Positions 52,066 through 62,032 of a stretch of 64,000 nucleotides of DNA are shown piece after piece. The notes below the pieces were generated by a model. That model was not told the DNA's origin. It was given only the letters and a program-made list of their open reading frames with translations, and did not search any database. Source of the stretch: Bacteroidota bacterium (GTDB lineage: Bacteria; Bacteroidota; Bacteroidia; B-17B0; Aurantibacillaceae); NCBI GenBank assembly GCA_025362395.1, contig JANYGK010000094.1, forward strand, positions 1 through 64,000, given 5' to 3'. A program made the position numbers and the translations under genes. How positions within the stretch are numbered: the first letter of the stretch is position 1; each line of letters begins with the position of its first letter.

Positions 52066-53457
52066 ATGATTTCTTCTAAACAATTGATAAACATTACATC
52101 TTTTGCATTGGCAATTGCTTTTGTAGGTTTTCAATCATGCAGAAAACCAAAAGACGTTAAAGAAGAGGATATGAATGAATGGTACAGTGGCGGCAAGCAA
52201 ACTACGTTTGCCAGCGGTACTTCCGCTTTTAGCCAACCATTTAACGGCTTAACTCAAGTTAAAGAAAGTCTGCACGATGAAGGGGATAAGGCTTTCGGGG
52301 CAACGTTTAATAGTGATAATACACAGTTAAATCATGGCCTGGGTCCTATCTTTAATAATCAGTCTTGCGGCTTTTGCCATGTAGCAGATGGCAGAGGAAA
52401 GGCTCCGATGAGCGGCGAATTATTAAGTTCGTTATTATTACGCATAAGTATTCCGGGGCAAGGCCCGCATGGAGAACCAAACGGCGTACCCGGTTTTGGC
52501 GGGCAACTGCAACAACGCGGTATATTTGGCGTACTGGCGGAAGCCGGTGTGGATGTATCTTACACAGAAAGCATGTATCAATTTTCCGGCGGAGAACCTT
52601 ATTCTTTAAGAAAACCGGTATTTACAATTATCAATCCTTACATGGCCATGCCTGCAGGTGTTATGGTATCAGCGAGAATGGCAACACCGGTTTTTGGTTT
52701 AGGGCTATTGGAGGCCATTGATGAAAGCGCTATTTTAACTAAGGCCGATGAAAATGACAGTGACGGCGACGGCATAAGCGGTAAACCTAATTACGGATAT
52801 GATATAATGAGCAAAACCGTGAAATTAGGACGCTTTGGTTGGAAAGCGGCACAGCCAACTATTATGCAACAATCGGCCGCGGCTTATGTAGAAGACATCG
52901 GAATAACTAATTTAATTTTTCAAACAGAAAGCTGTTTAGGGCAATCGCAATACGATAATAAAAATGATGATCATGAATTAGGTGACAGCACTTTATATGC
53001 AGTGGCTTATTATATTAAAACACTAGCTGTACCCGGCAGAAGAAATGCAAATGACCCTGCAGTTAAAAACGGCAAGCAACTTTTTATTTCTATAGGCTGT
53101 GCCAAATGCCATACCCCCTCTCACACAACTGCTTCAGATATAGCATTTCCTGAATTATCGAATCAAATTATTTATCCTTATACCGATCTGTTATTACATG
53201 ATATGGGAACTGATTTGGCGGATAACAGGCCTGACTTTAAGGCAACGGGCAGTGAATGGAGAACCGCCCCTTTATGGGGTATAGGCTTAACAGAAACGGT
53301 GAACGGGCATAATAATTTTTTACATGACGGCCGAGCGCGAAGCTTAACGGAAGCTATTATGTGGCATGGAGGAGAAGGTACCGCTTCAAAAAATAATTTC
53401 GGTAATTTATCCAACGAAAACCGAGCGGCTGTTATTAAATTTTTAAGTTCCCTGTAA
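52066..53457 (+). CDS. Di-heme oxidoreductase-family lipoprotein (DUF1111)
   Basis: A 463-residue lipoprotein (lipobox LAIAFVGFQSC, C25) with two c-type heme sites: C101-x-x-C104-H105 (SCGFCHVADGRGKAPM) and C345-x-x-C348-H349 (GCAKCHTPSH). The C-terminal domain is cytochrome c peroxidase-like (LHDMGTDLADNR, LWGIGLTETVNGHNNFLHDGRARSLTEAIMWHGGE). DUF1111 di-heme proteins sit next to imelysins in many Gram-negatives, often as part of iron-uptake clusters. It starts 14 nt after the imelysin stop. A terminator at 53600-53633 closes the operon. Confidence 0.93.
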   Translation: MISSKQLINITSFALAIAFVGFQSCRKPKDVKEEDMNEWYSGGKQTTFASGTSAFSQPFNGLTQVKESLHDEGDKAFGATFNSDNTQLNHGLGPIFNNQSCGFCHVADGRGKAPMSGELLSSLLLRISIPGQGPHGEPNGVPGFGGQLQQRGIFGVLAEAGVDVSYTESMYQFSGGEPYSLRKPVFTIINPYMAMPAGVMVSARMATPVFGLGLLEAIDESAILTKADENDSDGDGISGKPNYGYDIMSKTVKLGRFGWKAAQPTIMQQSAAAYVEDIGITNLIFQTESCLGQSQYDNKNDDHELGDSTLYAVAYYIKTLAVPGRRNANDPAVKNGKQLFISIGCAKCHTPSHTTASDIAFPELSNQIIYPYTDLLLHDMGTDLADNRPDFKATGSEWRTAPLWGIGLTETVNGHNNFLHDGRARSLTEAIMWHGGEGTASKNNFGNLSNENRAAVIKFLSSL

Positions 53458-53490
53458 TCATTCGGGCAAGCATTTATTAGTCCCAAAACA

Positions 53491-53601
53491 ATGCTTAGTT
53501 ATATTATCCGACAAAAATTAAAATGTTCGGCATCACGCCGCGCAGCTGATTTAGTAGCCTATAAGCTATTAAGTCAGGTGGCCGTAAACAGTGTAACATA
53601 A
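53491..53601 (+). CDS. Very small open frame (36 codons), doubtful gene
   Basis: ATG at 53491 to TAA at 53601 encodes a 36-residue basic peptide (MLSYIIRQKLKC ... VAVNSVT) that overlaps the terminator start by 2 nt. It is preceded by the di-heme gene stop and has no promoter or recognised relative. Could be a real small protein or a chance frame. Confidence 0.15.
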   Translation: MLSYIIRQKLKCSASRRAADLVAYKLLSQVAVNSVT

Positions 53602-53633
53602 AAAAAGCTGAATAAATCTATTCAGCTTTTTTT
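53600..53633. terminator. Bidirectional terminator between the di-heme gene and pnp
   Basis: AAAAAAAGCTGAATA / TATTCAGCTTTTTTT around an AATC loop: a 15-bp stem with A and T tracts on both sides, serving both convergent genes. Confidence 0.92.
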
Positions 53634-53651
53634 AAGGAGTACAAATAGTTA

Positions 53652-55796
53652 TTATGCTTTGTTTTCTTCCGCAGAAGCAGTTTCCGGTTTCGGCATTGTT
53701 GCTTTACGCGATAATTTTGCTTTACCGTTTTTAGGATCAGTACCAATGTATTTTACCTTCACAATTTCACCTTCTTTTACTAAACCTTCTAATGATTCAA
53801 TACGTTTCCAGTCATATTCGCTAATGTGTAATAAACCTTCTTTACCCGGCATAAATTCAACAAATGCGCCGTAAGGCATAATTGACTTCACGGTAGCTTC
53901 GTATACTTCACCCACTTCCGGTATTGCTACAATGCTTTTAATACGGGCAACAGCCGCTTTTAAGTCTTCCAGTTTTTCCGCAAAAATCTCTACCCTGCCA
54001 CTGTTATCCACTTCTGTAATAGAAATAGTGGCACCGGTTTTCTTTTGAATATCCTGAATAACTTTTCCTCCGGGTCCGATGATAGCACCAATGAATTCCT
54101 GAGGAATAATGATGATCTCAAAACGAGGTACATTTTCGTTGTAATCCTCACGAGGCTCAGTAATGGTTTTCATGATTTCACCCAAAATGTGCAAACGGCC
54201 TTCACGAGCTTGAGACAATGCTTTTTCCATTACTTCATAAGGTAAGCCGTTTACTTTTAAGTCCATTTGCACGGCAGTAATACCGTCTTTAGTACCGCAA
54301 ATTTTAAAATCCATATCCCCTAAATGATCTTCGTCACCTAAAATATCAGATAATACAGCGTATTGTCCTTTATCGTTAGTAATTAAACCCATGGCAATAC
54401 CGGTAACCGGTTTCCTGATTTTAACACCTGCATCCATTAAAGCTAACGTTCCGGCACATACTGTTGCCATTGATGATGAACCGTTAGATTCTAAAATATC
54501 GGAAACAACACGAACTGTATAAGGCGTGTCAGTAGGTACTACTTTAGATAAGGCACGCATGGCTAAATTACCATGCCCTACTTCCCTGCGGCCTACACCA
54601 CGGTTAGGTTTTGCTTCACCGGTTGAAAAGCCGGGAAAATTATAATGTAAAATAAATTTAGTTTCACCGCGGTAAAATGCACCATCTATCATTTGGGCAT
54701 CTTTTCCTGTACCTAAGGTTACGGTGGTTAATGATTGAGTTTCTCCGCGTTGAAAAATAGCAGACCCGTGAGCTGAAGGTAAATACCCTACTTCACTCCA
54801 TATAGGGCGAATCTGGTCTGTTTTACGGCCGTCTAAACGAATTTGAGTATCTAAAGTTGCCTGGCGTACGGCATCATATTCAACATCATGATAATACTTA
54901 TTTATAAGAGCTTCTTTTTCTTTTAGTTCTTCCGGAGTAAATGTTTCTTTGTATTTAGTTAAAACCGCTTTAAAAGCCACTTTACGCTCATTTTTATTTG
55001 GGTTACCTTGTTTTGCTACAGCGTATACTTCATCGTAAGTTGCTTTAGAAACCGCAGCCTTTAAATCGGCATCATTTTTTTCGTGGTTATATTCACGCTT
55101 TGTTTTCAAGCCTGCTTTAACGGCAAATTCTTTAATGGCTTTGATTTGAACTTTAATAGCTTCATGTGCAAATTTAATGGCTTCCAGCATTTCCGCTTCG
55201 CTTACCTCGCTCATTTCGCCTTCTACCATAGAGATATCAGTTTCAGTAGCGGCAACGATCATTTCTAACGTTGCATTTGCTAATTCATCCGCATTGGGAT
55301 TGATACATAATTTACCGTCAATTTTAGCAACACGTACTTCAGATATAATTCCGTTAAACGGAATATCAGATACTGCCACCGCTGCACAAGCTGCTAAACC
55401 AACTAATGCGTCAGGCATAGTTTTTTTATCGGAAGATATTAATGATAACATGATCTGCGTATCCGCATGGTAATCGTCCGGAAACTGTGGGCGCATGGCC
55501 CTGTCAACAATACGTGAAATCAATACTTCATAATCAGATAATTTTGCTTCCCTACGAAAGAAACCACCGGGAAAACGGCCTGTAGCCGCATATTTTTCTT
55601 GGTAATCTACCGTTAACGGTAAAAAGTCCACGCCTTCTTTAGCGTCTTTATTACTTACAACGGTTGCTAAAATCATGGTGTTACCCAATTTTACAACTAC
55701 TGCTCCATCAGCCTGTTTAGCTAATTTTCCTGTTTCCAGGGTTACAATTCGCCCGTCTCCTAAGTCGAACGAATGTTGAATTCCAATTTGTGACAT
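53652..55796 (-). CDS. pnp: Polyribonucleotide nucleotidyltransferase (PNPase)
   Basis: A 714-residue exoribonuclease that degrades RNA 3'-5' using phosphate. Start chosen at the ATG at 55796 ([16 protein letters not shown]). Two RNase PH domains flank a helical linker: the first ([22 protein letters not shown]) and the second with [34 protein letters not shown] and [20 protein letters not shown]; the C-terminal KH ([22 protein letters not shown]) and S1 ([32 protein letters not shown]) domains are also seen. The usual rpsO-pnp order is present. An ATG 8 codons earlier adds a low-complexity piece I do not use. Confidence 0.97.
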   Translation of the reverse strand: MSQIGIQHSFDLGDGRIVTLETGKLAKQADGAVVVKLGNTMILATVVSNKDAKEGVDFLPLTVDYQEKYAATGRFPGGFFRREAKLSDYEVLISRIVDRAMRPQFPDDYHADTQIMLSLISSDKKTMPDALVGLAACAAVAVSDIPFNGIISEVRVAKIDGKLCINPNADELANATLEMIVAATETDISMVEGEMSEVSEAEMLEAIKFAHEAIKVQIKAIKEFAVKAGLKTKREYNHEKNDADLKAAVSKATYDEVYAVAKQGNPNKNERKVAFKAVLTKYKETFTPEELKEKEALINKYYHDVEYDAVRQATLDTQIRLDGRKTDQIRPIWSEVGYLPSAHGSAIFQRGETQSLTTVTLGTGKDAQMIDGAFYRGETKFILHYNFPGFSTGEAKPNRGVGRREVGHGNLAMRALSKVVPTDTPYTVRVVSDILESNGSSSMATVCAGTLALMDAGVKIRKPVTGIAMGLITNDKGQYAVLSDILGDEDHLGDMDFKICGTKDGITAVQMDLKVNGLPYEVMEKALSQAREGRLHILGEIMKTITEPREDYNENVPRFEIIIIPQEFIGAIIGPGGKVIQDIQKKTGATISITEVDNSGRVEIFAEKLEDLKAAVARIKSIVAIPEVGEVYEATVKSIMPYGAFVEFMPGKEGLLHISEYDWKRIESLEGLVKEGEIVKVKYIGTDPKNGKAKLSRKATMPKPETASAEENKA

Positions 55797-55937
55797 CTTT
55801 ATTTTTGATTTGTGTACCAACGTTTTTGGTACGGTTTATATATATATTTATTTCAATTACTATGTGGCTGAGATATTGAATTAAAGAGTTTAAGTCCCTA
55901 ATTTCTTCTGTCCAAAAGTCTTTTCGGTTTCTTCATA

Positions 55938-55969
55938 AAAAAAGCATCCCGATTACTCAGAATGCTTTT
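55938..55969 (-). terminator. Hairpin between rpsO and pnp
   Basis: AAAAGCAT / ATGCTTTT (8 bp) around a 14-nt loop, followed on the minus strand by T residues. It lies just beyond the rpsO stop. Confidence 0.75.
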
Positions 55970-55990
55970 AAATCTTACTTGAAATCCATT

Positions 55991-56260
55991 TTATTTACGG
56001 ATATCTAAAACTTTAATAACTGCACGGTAACGGGCAATATCTGTATGTTTTAAATAATCCAATAAGGCACGGCGCTTACCTACTAAATTTAATAAAGCAC
56101 GTTGTGTACCAAAGTCTTTTTTATTGTTTTTTAAATGACCGGTTAAGTGGTCAATACGGTGAGTGAACAATGCAACTTGCGATTCAGCACTCCCGGTGTT
56201 TTTTTCAGTACCACCGTGTTTTTTAAAAATGTCTTTTTTTACTTCTGATGTTAAATACAT
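55991..56260 (-). CDS. rpsO: 30S ribosomal protein S15
   Basis: An 89-residue primary 16S rRNA-binding protein. Marks: EKNTGSAESQVALFTHRIDHLTGHLKNNKKDFGTQRALLNLVGKRRALLDYLKHTDIARYRAVIKVLDIRK, all characteristic. Followed by pnp in the usual order, with a hairpin between. A consensus promoter lies at 56300-56329. Confidence 0.99.
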   Translation of the reverse strand: MYLTSEVKKDIFKKHGGTEKNTGSAESQVALFTHRIDHLTGHLKNNKKDFGTQRALLNLVGKRRALLDYLKHTDIARYRAVIKVLDIRK

Positions 56261-56299
56261 GTTATTTCTTCTTTTTGATATTATCTTTAAATAGGGTTA

Positions 56300-56329
56300 C
56301 AAATATAATTAAATTTATAATACAAACAA
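56300..56329 (-). promoter_or_regulatory. Promoter of rpsO (TTG, N19, TATATTTG)
   Basis: On the minus strand TTG (56329-56327) is 19 nt from TATATTTG (56307-56300). The full consensus is met, and the leader to the rpsO ATG is about 35 nt. Confidence 0.8.
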
Positions 56330-56375
56330 GATATTAACCGTTTTTTTATCAGAAACCCTCATTTGTAGTTAAGCC

Positions 56376-58319
56376 TTATTTAGTAATAATGATTTTTTTT
56401 GTAACCACATCCCCTTTATAAAAATGACAGGTTACAAAATACAGTCCGTTAGTTAAATTACTTGTATTAACAGGGTAAGCTATGGAGCTTACATTATTAA
56501 AAACTCCCGACTGCACCTCTTTTCCCGACACATCGGTAACGGAGTAACTCACATCCTGGTACTGACTTACGTCAAATACTAAATTTACCGTCGCTGCGGC
56601 AGGGTTAGGATACGGTTGAAATGTATTACGCGCTTCTGCGGTTTGATTTTCTTTTACAGGCAATATATATCCTACCGTAAACCGTTCTATTACTTGGCAA
56701 CCAAAATCGCCGTTAAATGTTTTATAAGGTATAGGTGTAGTGCTTGAACTGAAACGTAAAGTGCCGTTACCCGCTCCCGGATTTGCAAAAAAGGATAAGC
56801 CGTCGCAACCGTCATCATTGGCTATAAAAGTATAACAGCCTGCCGGTAAAGTTAATGTATCTTTAAATGTTTTACTGTTTAAGTTATTTAAGCGGCTCGC
56901 CACCACTGTTCCGGTTTCATTTATAATTTGCCAACTGCTTTCATTAAAGCCCGGGTTGGTTTGACTTGAAGAAGTATTTGTAACAAAATACACAACAAAA
57001 CTAGGCGGATAAGCCCTCACATCTACAAAAGTGCTGACGTAATTATTATTAAATGTATTTTGATCGGAAGAGCCGTTAACTTTATCAATAGCCACTTCAA
57101 ATTGGTTCGAGTTATTTGCATTAAACATGGCAAGACTCGGCCCCAGATCAACAATAACTTCCTCTAAAAAACTTAAATTACCGGTCCAGGTGTACGTATT
57201 ATTTTGTCCGCCGGTAAGTTTATAATTAAAAGAAACACTTGTAACGGTTGTTGTTCCGGTGTTTTTAATTTTTATTTTAGGGTTGGAGCAAACAGTGTTT
57301 TCGCGATAATAATTAGGATCGTTTGTCGGGGCAATAATATCTTCCAACGACACATCTAAATTATAATTTGGCGCTGAATACGTAATTAACTGTGATACAA
57401 TATTAAAACCCGCATTGGCATTACTTTGATTCGGCGATGTATACGGCTCCATATCAATATCGACTGAAAATGTAGATGCCGGTGTTGTTACAGCACTAAT
57501 GTCATGAACGATAGGGATTACCGTATTGCCCGGGCACCAGTTGGCCCTTTCATAAACCCAGGTTCCTGTTTGAGGATAAATCTCGTTTTTTCCGCAATCG
57601 CTTCTCCATAATTGTTTTTGGGAAACCTGATTGTTATTAATTTTTAAATTATAATAATTATCACAAAATTCAGAACAGTAATTATCGTCAGAACCATGCC
57701 CGCTAATAATATTCTTTAAATATGCTTTTGCCGCAGGAGCATTATATTGAAAAGGTTCGGCTACTAAATGGCTTTCAATAGGGTCGGCGGTTTTACCGTA
57801 AGCAAAGTACCCGTTATATACATTTTTAGCTGCTACTGCATTCATTGGCGGCGTTCCTTCAATCATTTCTAATTTAAGGGTTACCGTAAAGCCCCACGAA
57901 TACCCTTCATATCTGTAGCCAATACCTAAAGCACCTTGTAAAATCGGAGAATAATCGGTTACATCAATCACATAATCATTTTTTCTGTTGGTAGCAAGCC
58001 AGTCGGTGGCATAAGGTGTAATAACCCTTGCTATTTCAACTGTATCAGCCCCTGCAGGCTTTGCATACACTTCCGTAGTATAGTCCCATGAGCCGCAATA
58101 CTGGGTTCCCGCAGGACACGCGTACCTTCCTAAAATATAATGCAGGCGAATTTTACGATATACTTTCCCGGTCGGTAAAACGGCGCTCGTATCGTAATTA
58201 CCGTATTGGGTAATTTTTCTTAAATTATAAATGGTTACCCATGTTGTATCTCCCAGTGCTGCTGATAAATCAAAGGCAAGTAATCCCGAAAGAACTAATC
58301 CTAAAAATATTTTTTTCAT
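56376..58319 (-). CDS. Secreted PNGase F-like protein with T9SS type-A sorting domain
   Basis: A 647-residue exported protein. After the signal peptide (IFLGLVLSGLLAFDLSA) the region 60-270 resembles the peptide-N-glycosidase F fold: YCGSWDYTTEVYA (D79), GHGSDDNYCSEFCDNYYNLKINN (E217), WRSDCGKNEIYPQTGTWVYERANWCPG. These include the pattern of acidic residues used by PNGase F to release N-glycans. A middle beta-rich region follows, and a type-A sorting domain (YPNPAAATVNLVFDVSQY ... LTNGLYFVTCHFYKGDVVTKKIIITK) ends the protein. It is thus a T9SS cargo. True glycosidase activity would need testing, since many relatives are uncharacterised. Confidence 0.85.
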   Translation of the reverse strand: MKKIFLGLVLSGLLAFDLSAALGDTTWVTIYNLRKITQYGNYDTSAVLPTGKVYRKIRLHYILGRYACPAGTQYCGSWDYTTEVYAKPAGADTVEIARVITPYATDWLATNRKNDYVIDVTDYSPILQGALGIGYRYEGYSWGFTVTLKLEMIEGTPPMNAVAAKNVYNGYFAYGKTADPIESHLVAEPFQYNAPAAKAYLKNIISGHGSDDNYCSEFCDNYYNLKINNNQVSQKQLWRSDCGKNEIYPQTGTWVYERANWCPGNTVIPIVHDISAVTTPASTFSVDIDMEPYTSPNQSNANAGFNIVSQLITYSAPNYNLDVSLEDIIAPTNDPNYYRENTVCSNPKIKIKNTGTTTVTSVSFNYKLTGGQNNTYTWTGNLSFLEEVIVDLGPSLAMFNANNSNQFEVAIDKVNGSSDQNTFNNNYVSTFVDVRAYPPSFVVYFVTNTSSSQTNPGFNESSWQIINETGTVVASRLNNLNSKTFKDTLTLPAGCYTFIANDDGCDGLSFFANPGAGNGTLRFSSSTTPIPYKTFNGDFGCQVIERFTVGYILPVKENQTAEARNTFQPYPNPAAATVNLVFDVSQYQDVSYSVTDVSGKEVQSGVFNNVSSIAYPVNTSNLTNGLYFVTCHFYKGDVVTKKIIITK

Positions 58320-58416
58320 GTTTCATTTAAGCTTTCTAAATTGTTTTAGCAAATTTATTAAATTATAAACAAATTCCTATTTATGTATCTTAAACTATCG
58401 GACTCCTAAATAACTA

Positions 58417-60504
58417 TTATTGCAATAAGGTAATGTGACCTGATTTATTATAAGTAGTATTATCAGTTCCGGTTGCTTTAAGTATAAACACATACACACC
58501 CGATGAAACCGGTTTACCTCCATAGCTTCCATCCCAACCTTTTAACGGGTCGCTTGTTTGAAATAACTGTTCTCCCCAACGGTTATAAATCCTAAGTTCA
58601 TACGATGTAAGATTATGGCTTGGTGTATAAAACAAATCATTAACCCCGTCGCCGTTAGGGGTAAATACATTAGGAATATACAATACGGATTCATCCGCTA
58701 CAATAATATCAATACAGGCTTCATTACTACACCCTGCCGTAGTAGTAACCGTAGCACAATAGGTTGTGTTTTCTGAAGGTTTAACTTTAATAACAGAACC
58801 GGTTGCACCGGTGCTCCATGTATAAGCATCTCCTCCTACGGCTGTTATTGAAACTTCATCTAAAGGAGCGATGGTTTGCATGGAAGCTGTAAGCACCAAA
58901 ACAGGATTCGCGTTAAAGTTTATAGTAGCAGTGGCTGTATTTGTACAACCTGCCAACGAATACGTAACGTTATACGATGTTGCAGAACTTGGAGACTCAG
59001 TAATGAACGACGTGGTTTGGCTGTTTGGGGCCCACATATAGGTTCCGCCTGTAATGGAAGGGATAGCCGTTAATACGGCAGACTGCCCTGGGCATATAGA
59101 AACAGAATTAACCGTAAGATTGGGAACCGGTTTTATAGTAACAGAAGATGTTGCAGTAGCCGTACATCCGTTCACAGAATAAACAACGGTATAGTTTGTT
59201 GCATTTGTGGGCGCTTCAGTAATGGAGGCGGTAGTTTGATTATCGGGTAACCACTGATAAGTTCCGCCTGTAACAGACGGCGTAGAAGTTATAACAGCAG
59301 CCTCGCCCGGACATATAGAATAGCTGATTGTTATTATACTTGGGTTTGAGTTTACCGTTACTGTTAACGTATTAGTAGCTGTACAACCCCAACCTGAAGT
59401 ACCGGTAACCCCATAAGTAGTTGTATTAACGGGATTAGCATTAACAACCGAACCCGTTGTTGAAGTTAAAGTAGGATCAGGCATCCATGCATATGTAACA
59501 GCACCCGAAACGGTTAATACAGCGGTTTGACCCGAACAAATGGTATAATTACTTACCGCAACGGTAGGCGAAGGATTAATGGTTAAGCTGTATGAAGCAG
59601 AAACAGGGCAAGTACCCGAAGTGGTATAAAAAAGCGTATACGTATTAGCTGCGCCGGCTCCTACATTTATAATACCGTTGCTAGTATTTAAAGAAAGCCC
59701 CGTAGGTGTTGACGAAAAAATTCCGCCCGTTGCCCCGGTAACAGTGGGCGTATAGCTTATTGCTGTTTGACAAAACACATTTGATGCATAACTAATGGTT
59801 GGTGCAACTATATTAGTACTTACACCGGATACAGCCAATACATAACCGCCGCCACCGGCAGGGTTACTTGTTACACCTGTTATGCTGATAGAGGCAATTG
59901 ATTTTATTTGATTGGCGCATGAAAGGTTAATATCAATTCCGTAGAGCCTCGGATCAGACGGAACCCCATCATGTGTGGCACCTGAGGTAACTCTTTTGCA
60001 ACGTCCTATGCCTGATATAATGGCGCTTGCACCGCCAAACCAATCCTGAACCGTATAGTTACCGGCGTTTGTTGTGGTGAGGTCGGTATAGTTTAAAGTA
60101 ACGTTAAACGTACTTGCACCTTCTGTCGAAAAAACTAAAAGACTTATTAAATTATAGGATGCAGGTGTAGTAAAAACTAAATTATTGGTGGAACCTGCGG
60201 GAACAAACAACGCGTTGTTGACCGTATATGGCATCATCTGATATGTTTTTAACCCGTTAACAATTGTTCCACTGTTTGGCACACCGCCTGTCCACCCTGC
60301 CGCCGCCGCAAATGCAGCACTGTACACTACACTGTTTCCTCCTGCAACAACCTGGTCGAGTGCCTGCGTGGTAGTAGCCAACGAATTTGGAAATGTTTCG
60401 GCAACGGCATCTATATTAAACCCTGTTATAGTAATGGGAGCGTATGTTTGCGCGAACGCATAGTTTGTAAAAACTATTATAAAACAAATACCAATTGTCT
60501 TCAT
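58417..60504 (-). CDS. Secreted Ig-like-repeat protein with T9SS type-B sorting domain
   Basis: A 695-residue exported protein with signal peptide (IGICFIIVFTNYAFAQ). The first 240 residues are an adhesion-like region rich in Thr/Ala/Gly. From about 240 to 600 there are several similar Ig-like repeats: SGQTAVLTVSGAVTYAWMPD, PGEAAVITSTPSVTGGTYQWLPD, PGQSAVLTAIPSITGGTYMWAPN (the last two nearly identical in pattern). The end is a type-B sorting domain (VLYIPNVFTPNGDGVNDLFY ... YELRIYNRWGEQLFQTSDPLKGWDGSYGGKPVSSGVYVFILKA ... GHITLLQ). Such proteins are exported by T9SS and attached to the cell surface. Confidence 0.9.
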   Translation of the reverse strand: MKTIGICFIIVFTNYAFAQTYAPITITGFNIDAVAETFPNSLATTTQALDQVVAGGNSVVYSAAFAAAAGWTGGVPNSGTIVNGLKTYQMMPYTVNNALFVPAGSTNNLVFTTPASYNLISLLVFSTEGASTFNVTLNYTDLTTTNAGNYTVQDWFGGASAIISGIGRCKRVTSGATHDGVPSDPRLYGIDINLSCANQIKSIASISITGVTSNPAGGGGYVLAVSGVSTNIVAPTISYASNVFCQTAISYTPTVTGATGGIFSSTPTGLSLNTSNGIINVGAGAANTYTLFYTTSGTCPVSASYSLTINPSPTVAVSNYTICSGQTAVLTVSGAVTYAWMPDPTLTSTTGSVVNANPVNTTTYGVTGTSGWGCTATNTLTVTVNSNPSIITISYSICPGEAAVITSTPSVTGGTYQWLPDNQTTASITEAPTNATNYTVVYSVNGCTATATSSVTIKPVPNLTVNSVSICPGQSAVLTAIPSITGGTYMWAPNSQTTSFITESPSSATSYNVTYSLAGCTNTATATINFNANPVLVLTASMQTIAPLDEVSITAVGGDAYTWSTGATGSVIKVKPSENTTYCATVTTTAGCSNEACIDIIVADESVLYIPNVFTPNGDGVNDLFYTPSHNLTSYELRIYNRWGEQLFQTSDPLKGWDGSYGGKPVSSGVYVFILKATGTDNTTYNKSGHITLLQ

Positions 60505-60617
60505 GATCTTAACCTAAAAGCTTTTAGTAAAATTAGGTCTTTTTAAAATCCGAAAAAATAAAAATTACGATTACTATCGCAATCCTATTTGGGATATTTA
60601 ATAATATAAATTTAAGA

Positions 60618-61901
60618 TTAAGATAACTTTTGTAAAGCCTGCCTTAAATTAGAGATCACATCATCCACATCGTTTATCTTACAAGTGCCTACAGACATTC
60701 TGTACCATGGCGAATTATCATCGGCGCCAAAAGCATAAAACGGAACAACGGCTAGCTTAGCTTCATCCAAAATAAATTTGGTAACATCTTTGGTTGTTTC
60801 CAATACCTTACCATCGGAGGTTTTCATGCCATGCAAGGCAAATTGTATCGTTAAATAAATAGCTGCTTGAGGCACAATGGCATTCACTTTAAACCCTTCA
60901 TTTTTTAAAGATTGAAAGCCTTTATAAAAACCGTTAAGCCTGTCGCTGATTTTAATTTTTTGTTGCTCAATAAAGGTATCATAAAGTGTAAGGTCAGATA
61001 AATACTTAGCAGTAGCCAATTGCTCGGCCTTAGGTGCCCATGCGCCTATATGCGTTAAAATAGCTTTCATTTTATCAATCACCAATTTAGGTCCCATGCT
61101 CCACCCTACTCTTACGCCCGTTGCCGATAACGATTTAGAAATGCCATCTACAAAAATAGTATAGGCTTTCATTTCGGGCCTTAAACTTACAGGGTTATAG
61201 TGTTTGGTATTGCCAAAGGTTAATGCCCAGTAAATTTGGTCATACATTAAATACACCGGTTTTTCATCGGGGCCTCTGCGATTATTTTCTTCTATTATCA
61301 TATCACATATTTCCTCTAAGCCTTCTTTACTGAACACAGTACCTGTGGGATTTTGCGGAGAGCATAAAGCAATTAATACGGCTTCTTTTATATGGGGTTT
61401 AATATCTGCGGCAACGGGCATAAAATTTTGCTCGGGCTTAGCTTCAATCACTACAGCCTTTGCAGAGTTTAAGTAGGAATAATGATTATTGTTCCAGGAA
61501 GGAACAGCGAATATGACTGTATTGCCGGGGTCAACTAACGCTTTAAAAATGCTGTATATAACAGGCCGTGCACCGCCTGCTATTAAAATTTCATCATTTT
61601 TATACTCTAAGCCGCCGCGCTCTTTCAATAAATGCGCTACTGCGTTTCTCAGCTCCAACATACCGTCGGCTGCCGGGTAATTGGTTTGATCGGCAAAATA
61701 TTCGTCAACAATGTATTGCTTTAACTCAGCGGGAATAGGGAACTCCTTTGGATTAAAGTCGCCAATGGTCATGTTATATATTTTTTCGCCCTGCTTTATT
61801 TTTTCATTTACTTCACCTGCCAGCTTAATAATTTCAGACCCGATAATGTTTTCGGCCAGTTTAGATACTTTCGATTTGGTTGCGGCTGTTGAAGTGCTCA
61901 T
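60618..61901 (-). CDS. Class I/II aminotransferase (PLP-dependent)
   Basis: A 427-residue cytoplasmic aminotransferase, start chosen at the ATG at 61901 (MSTSTAATKSKVSKLAENIIGSE); an upstream TTG would add an unlikely hydrophobic leader. PLP-binding features: GGARPVIYSIFKAL, CSPQNPTGTVFSKEGLEEI (conserved Asn), DQIYWALTF, and the Schiff-base lysine in VDGISKSLSATGVRVGWSMGP. C-terminal R in WYRMSVGTCKI (Arg for substrate carboxylate). The substrate is not clear; the sequence is not close to the aminotransferase at 18122-19321. Confidence 0.92.
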   Translation of the reverse strand: MSTSTAATKSKVSKLAENIIGSEIIKLAGEVNEKIKQGEKIYNMTIGDFNPKEFPIPAELKQYIVDEYFADQTNYPAADGMLELRNAVAHLLKERGGLEYKNDEILIAGGARPVIYSIFKALVDPGNTVIFAVPSWNNNHYSYLNSAKAVVIEAKPEQNFMPVAADIKPHIKEAVLIALCSPQNPTGTVFSKEGLEEICDMIIEENNRRGPDEKPVYLMYDQIYWALTFGNTKHYNPVSLRPEMKAYTIFVDGISKSLSATGVRVGWSMGPKLVIDKMKAILTHIGAWAPKAEQLATAKYLSDLTLYDTFIEQQKIKISDRLNGFYKGFQSLKNEGFKVNAIVPQAAIYLTIQFALHGMKTSDGKVLETTKDVTKFILDEAKLAVVPFYAFGADDNSPWYRMSVGTCKINDVDDVISNLRQALQKLS

Positions 61902-62032
61902 GTTGCAATTTTTTTGAAAAATATAGATAATCTGTATCAATACAAAATTTTGTTTTAAGCAGACAGGTTAATTAGGTTTTTTTGACATTTAAAAAATAAT
62001 GGCGGCATCTTTTTTATCTAAATTTACCGCTT

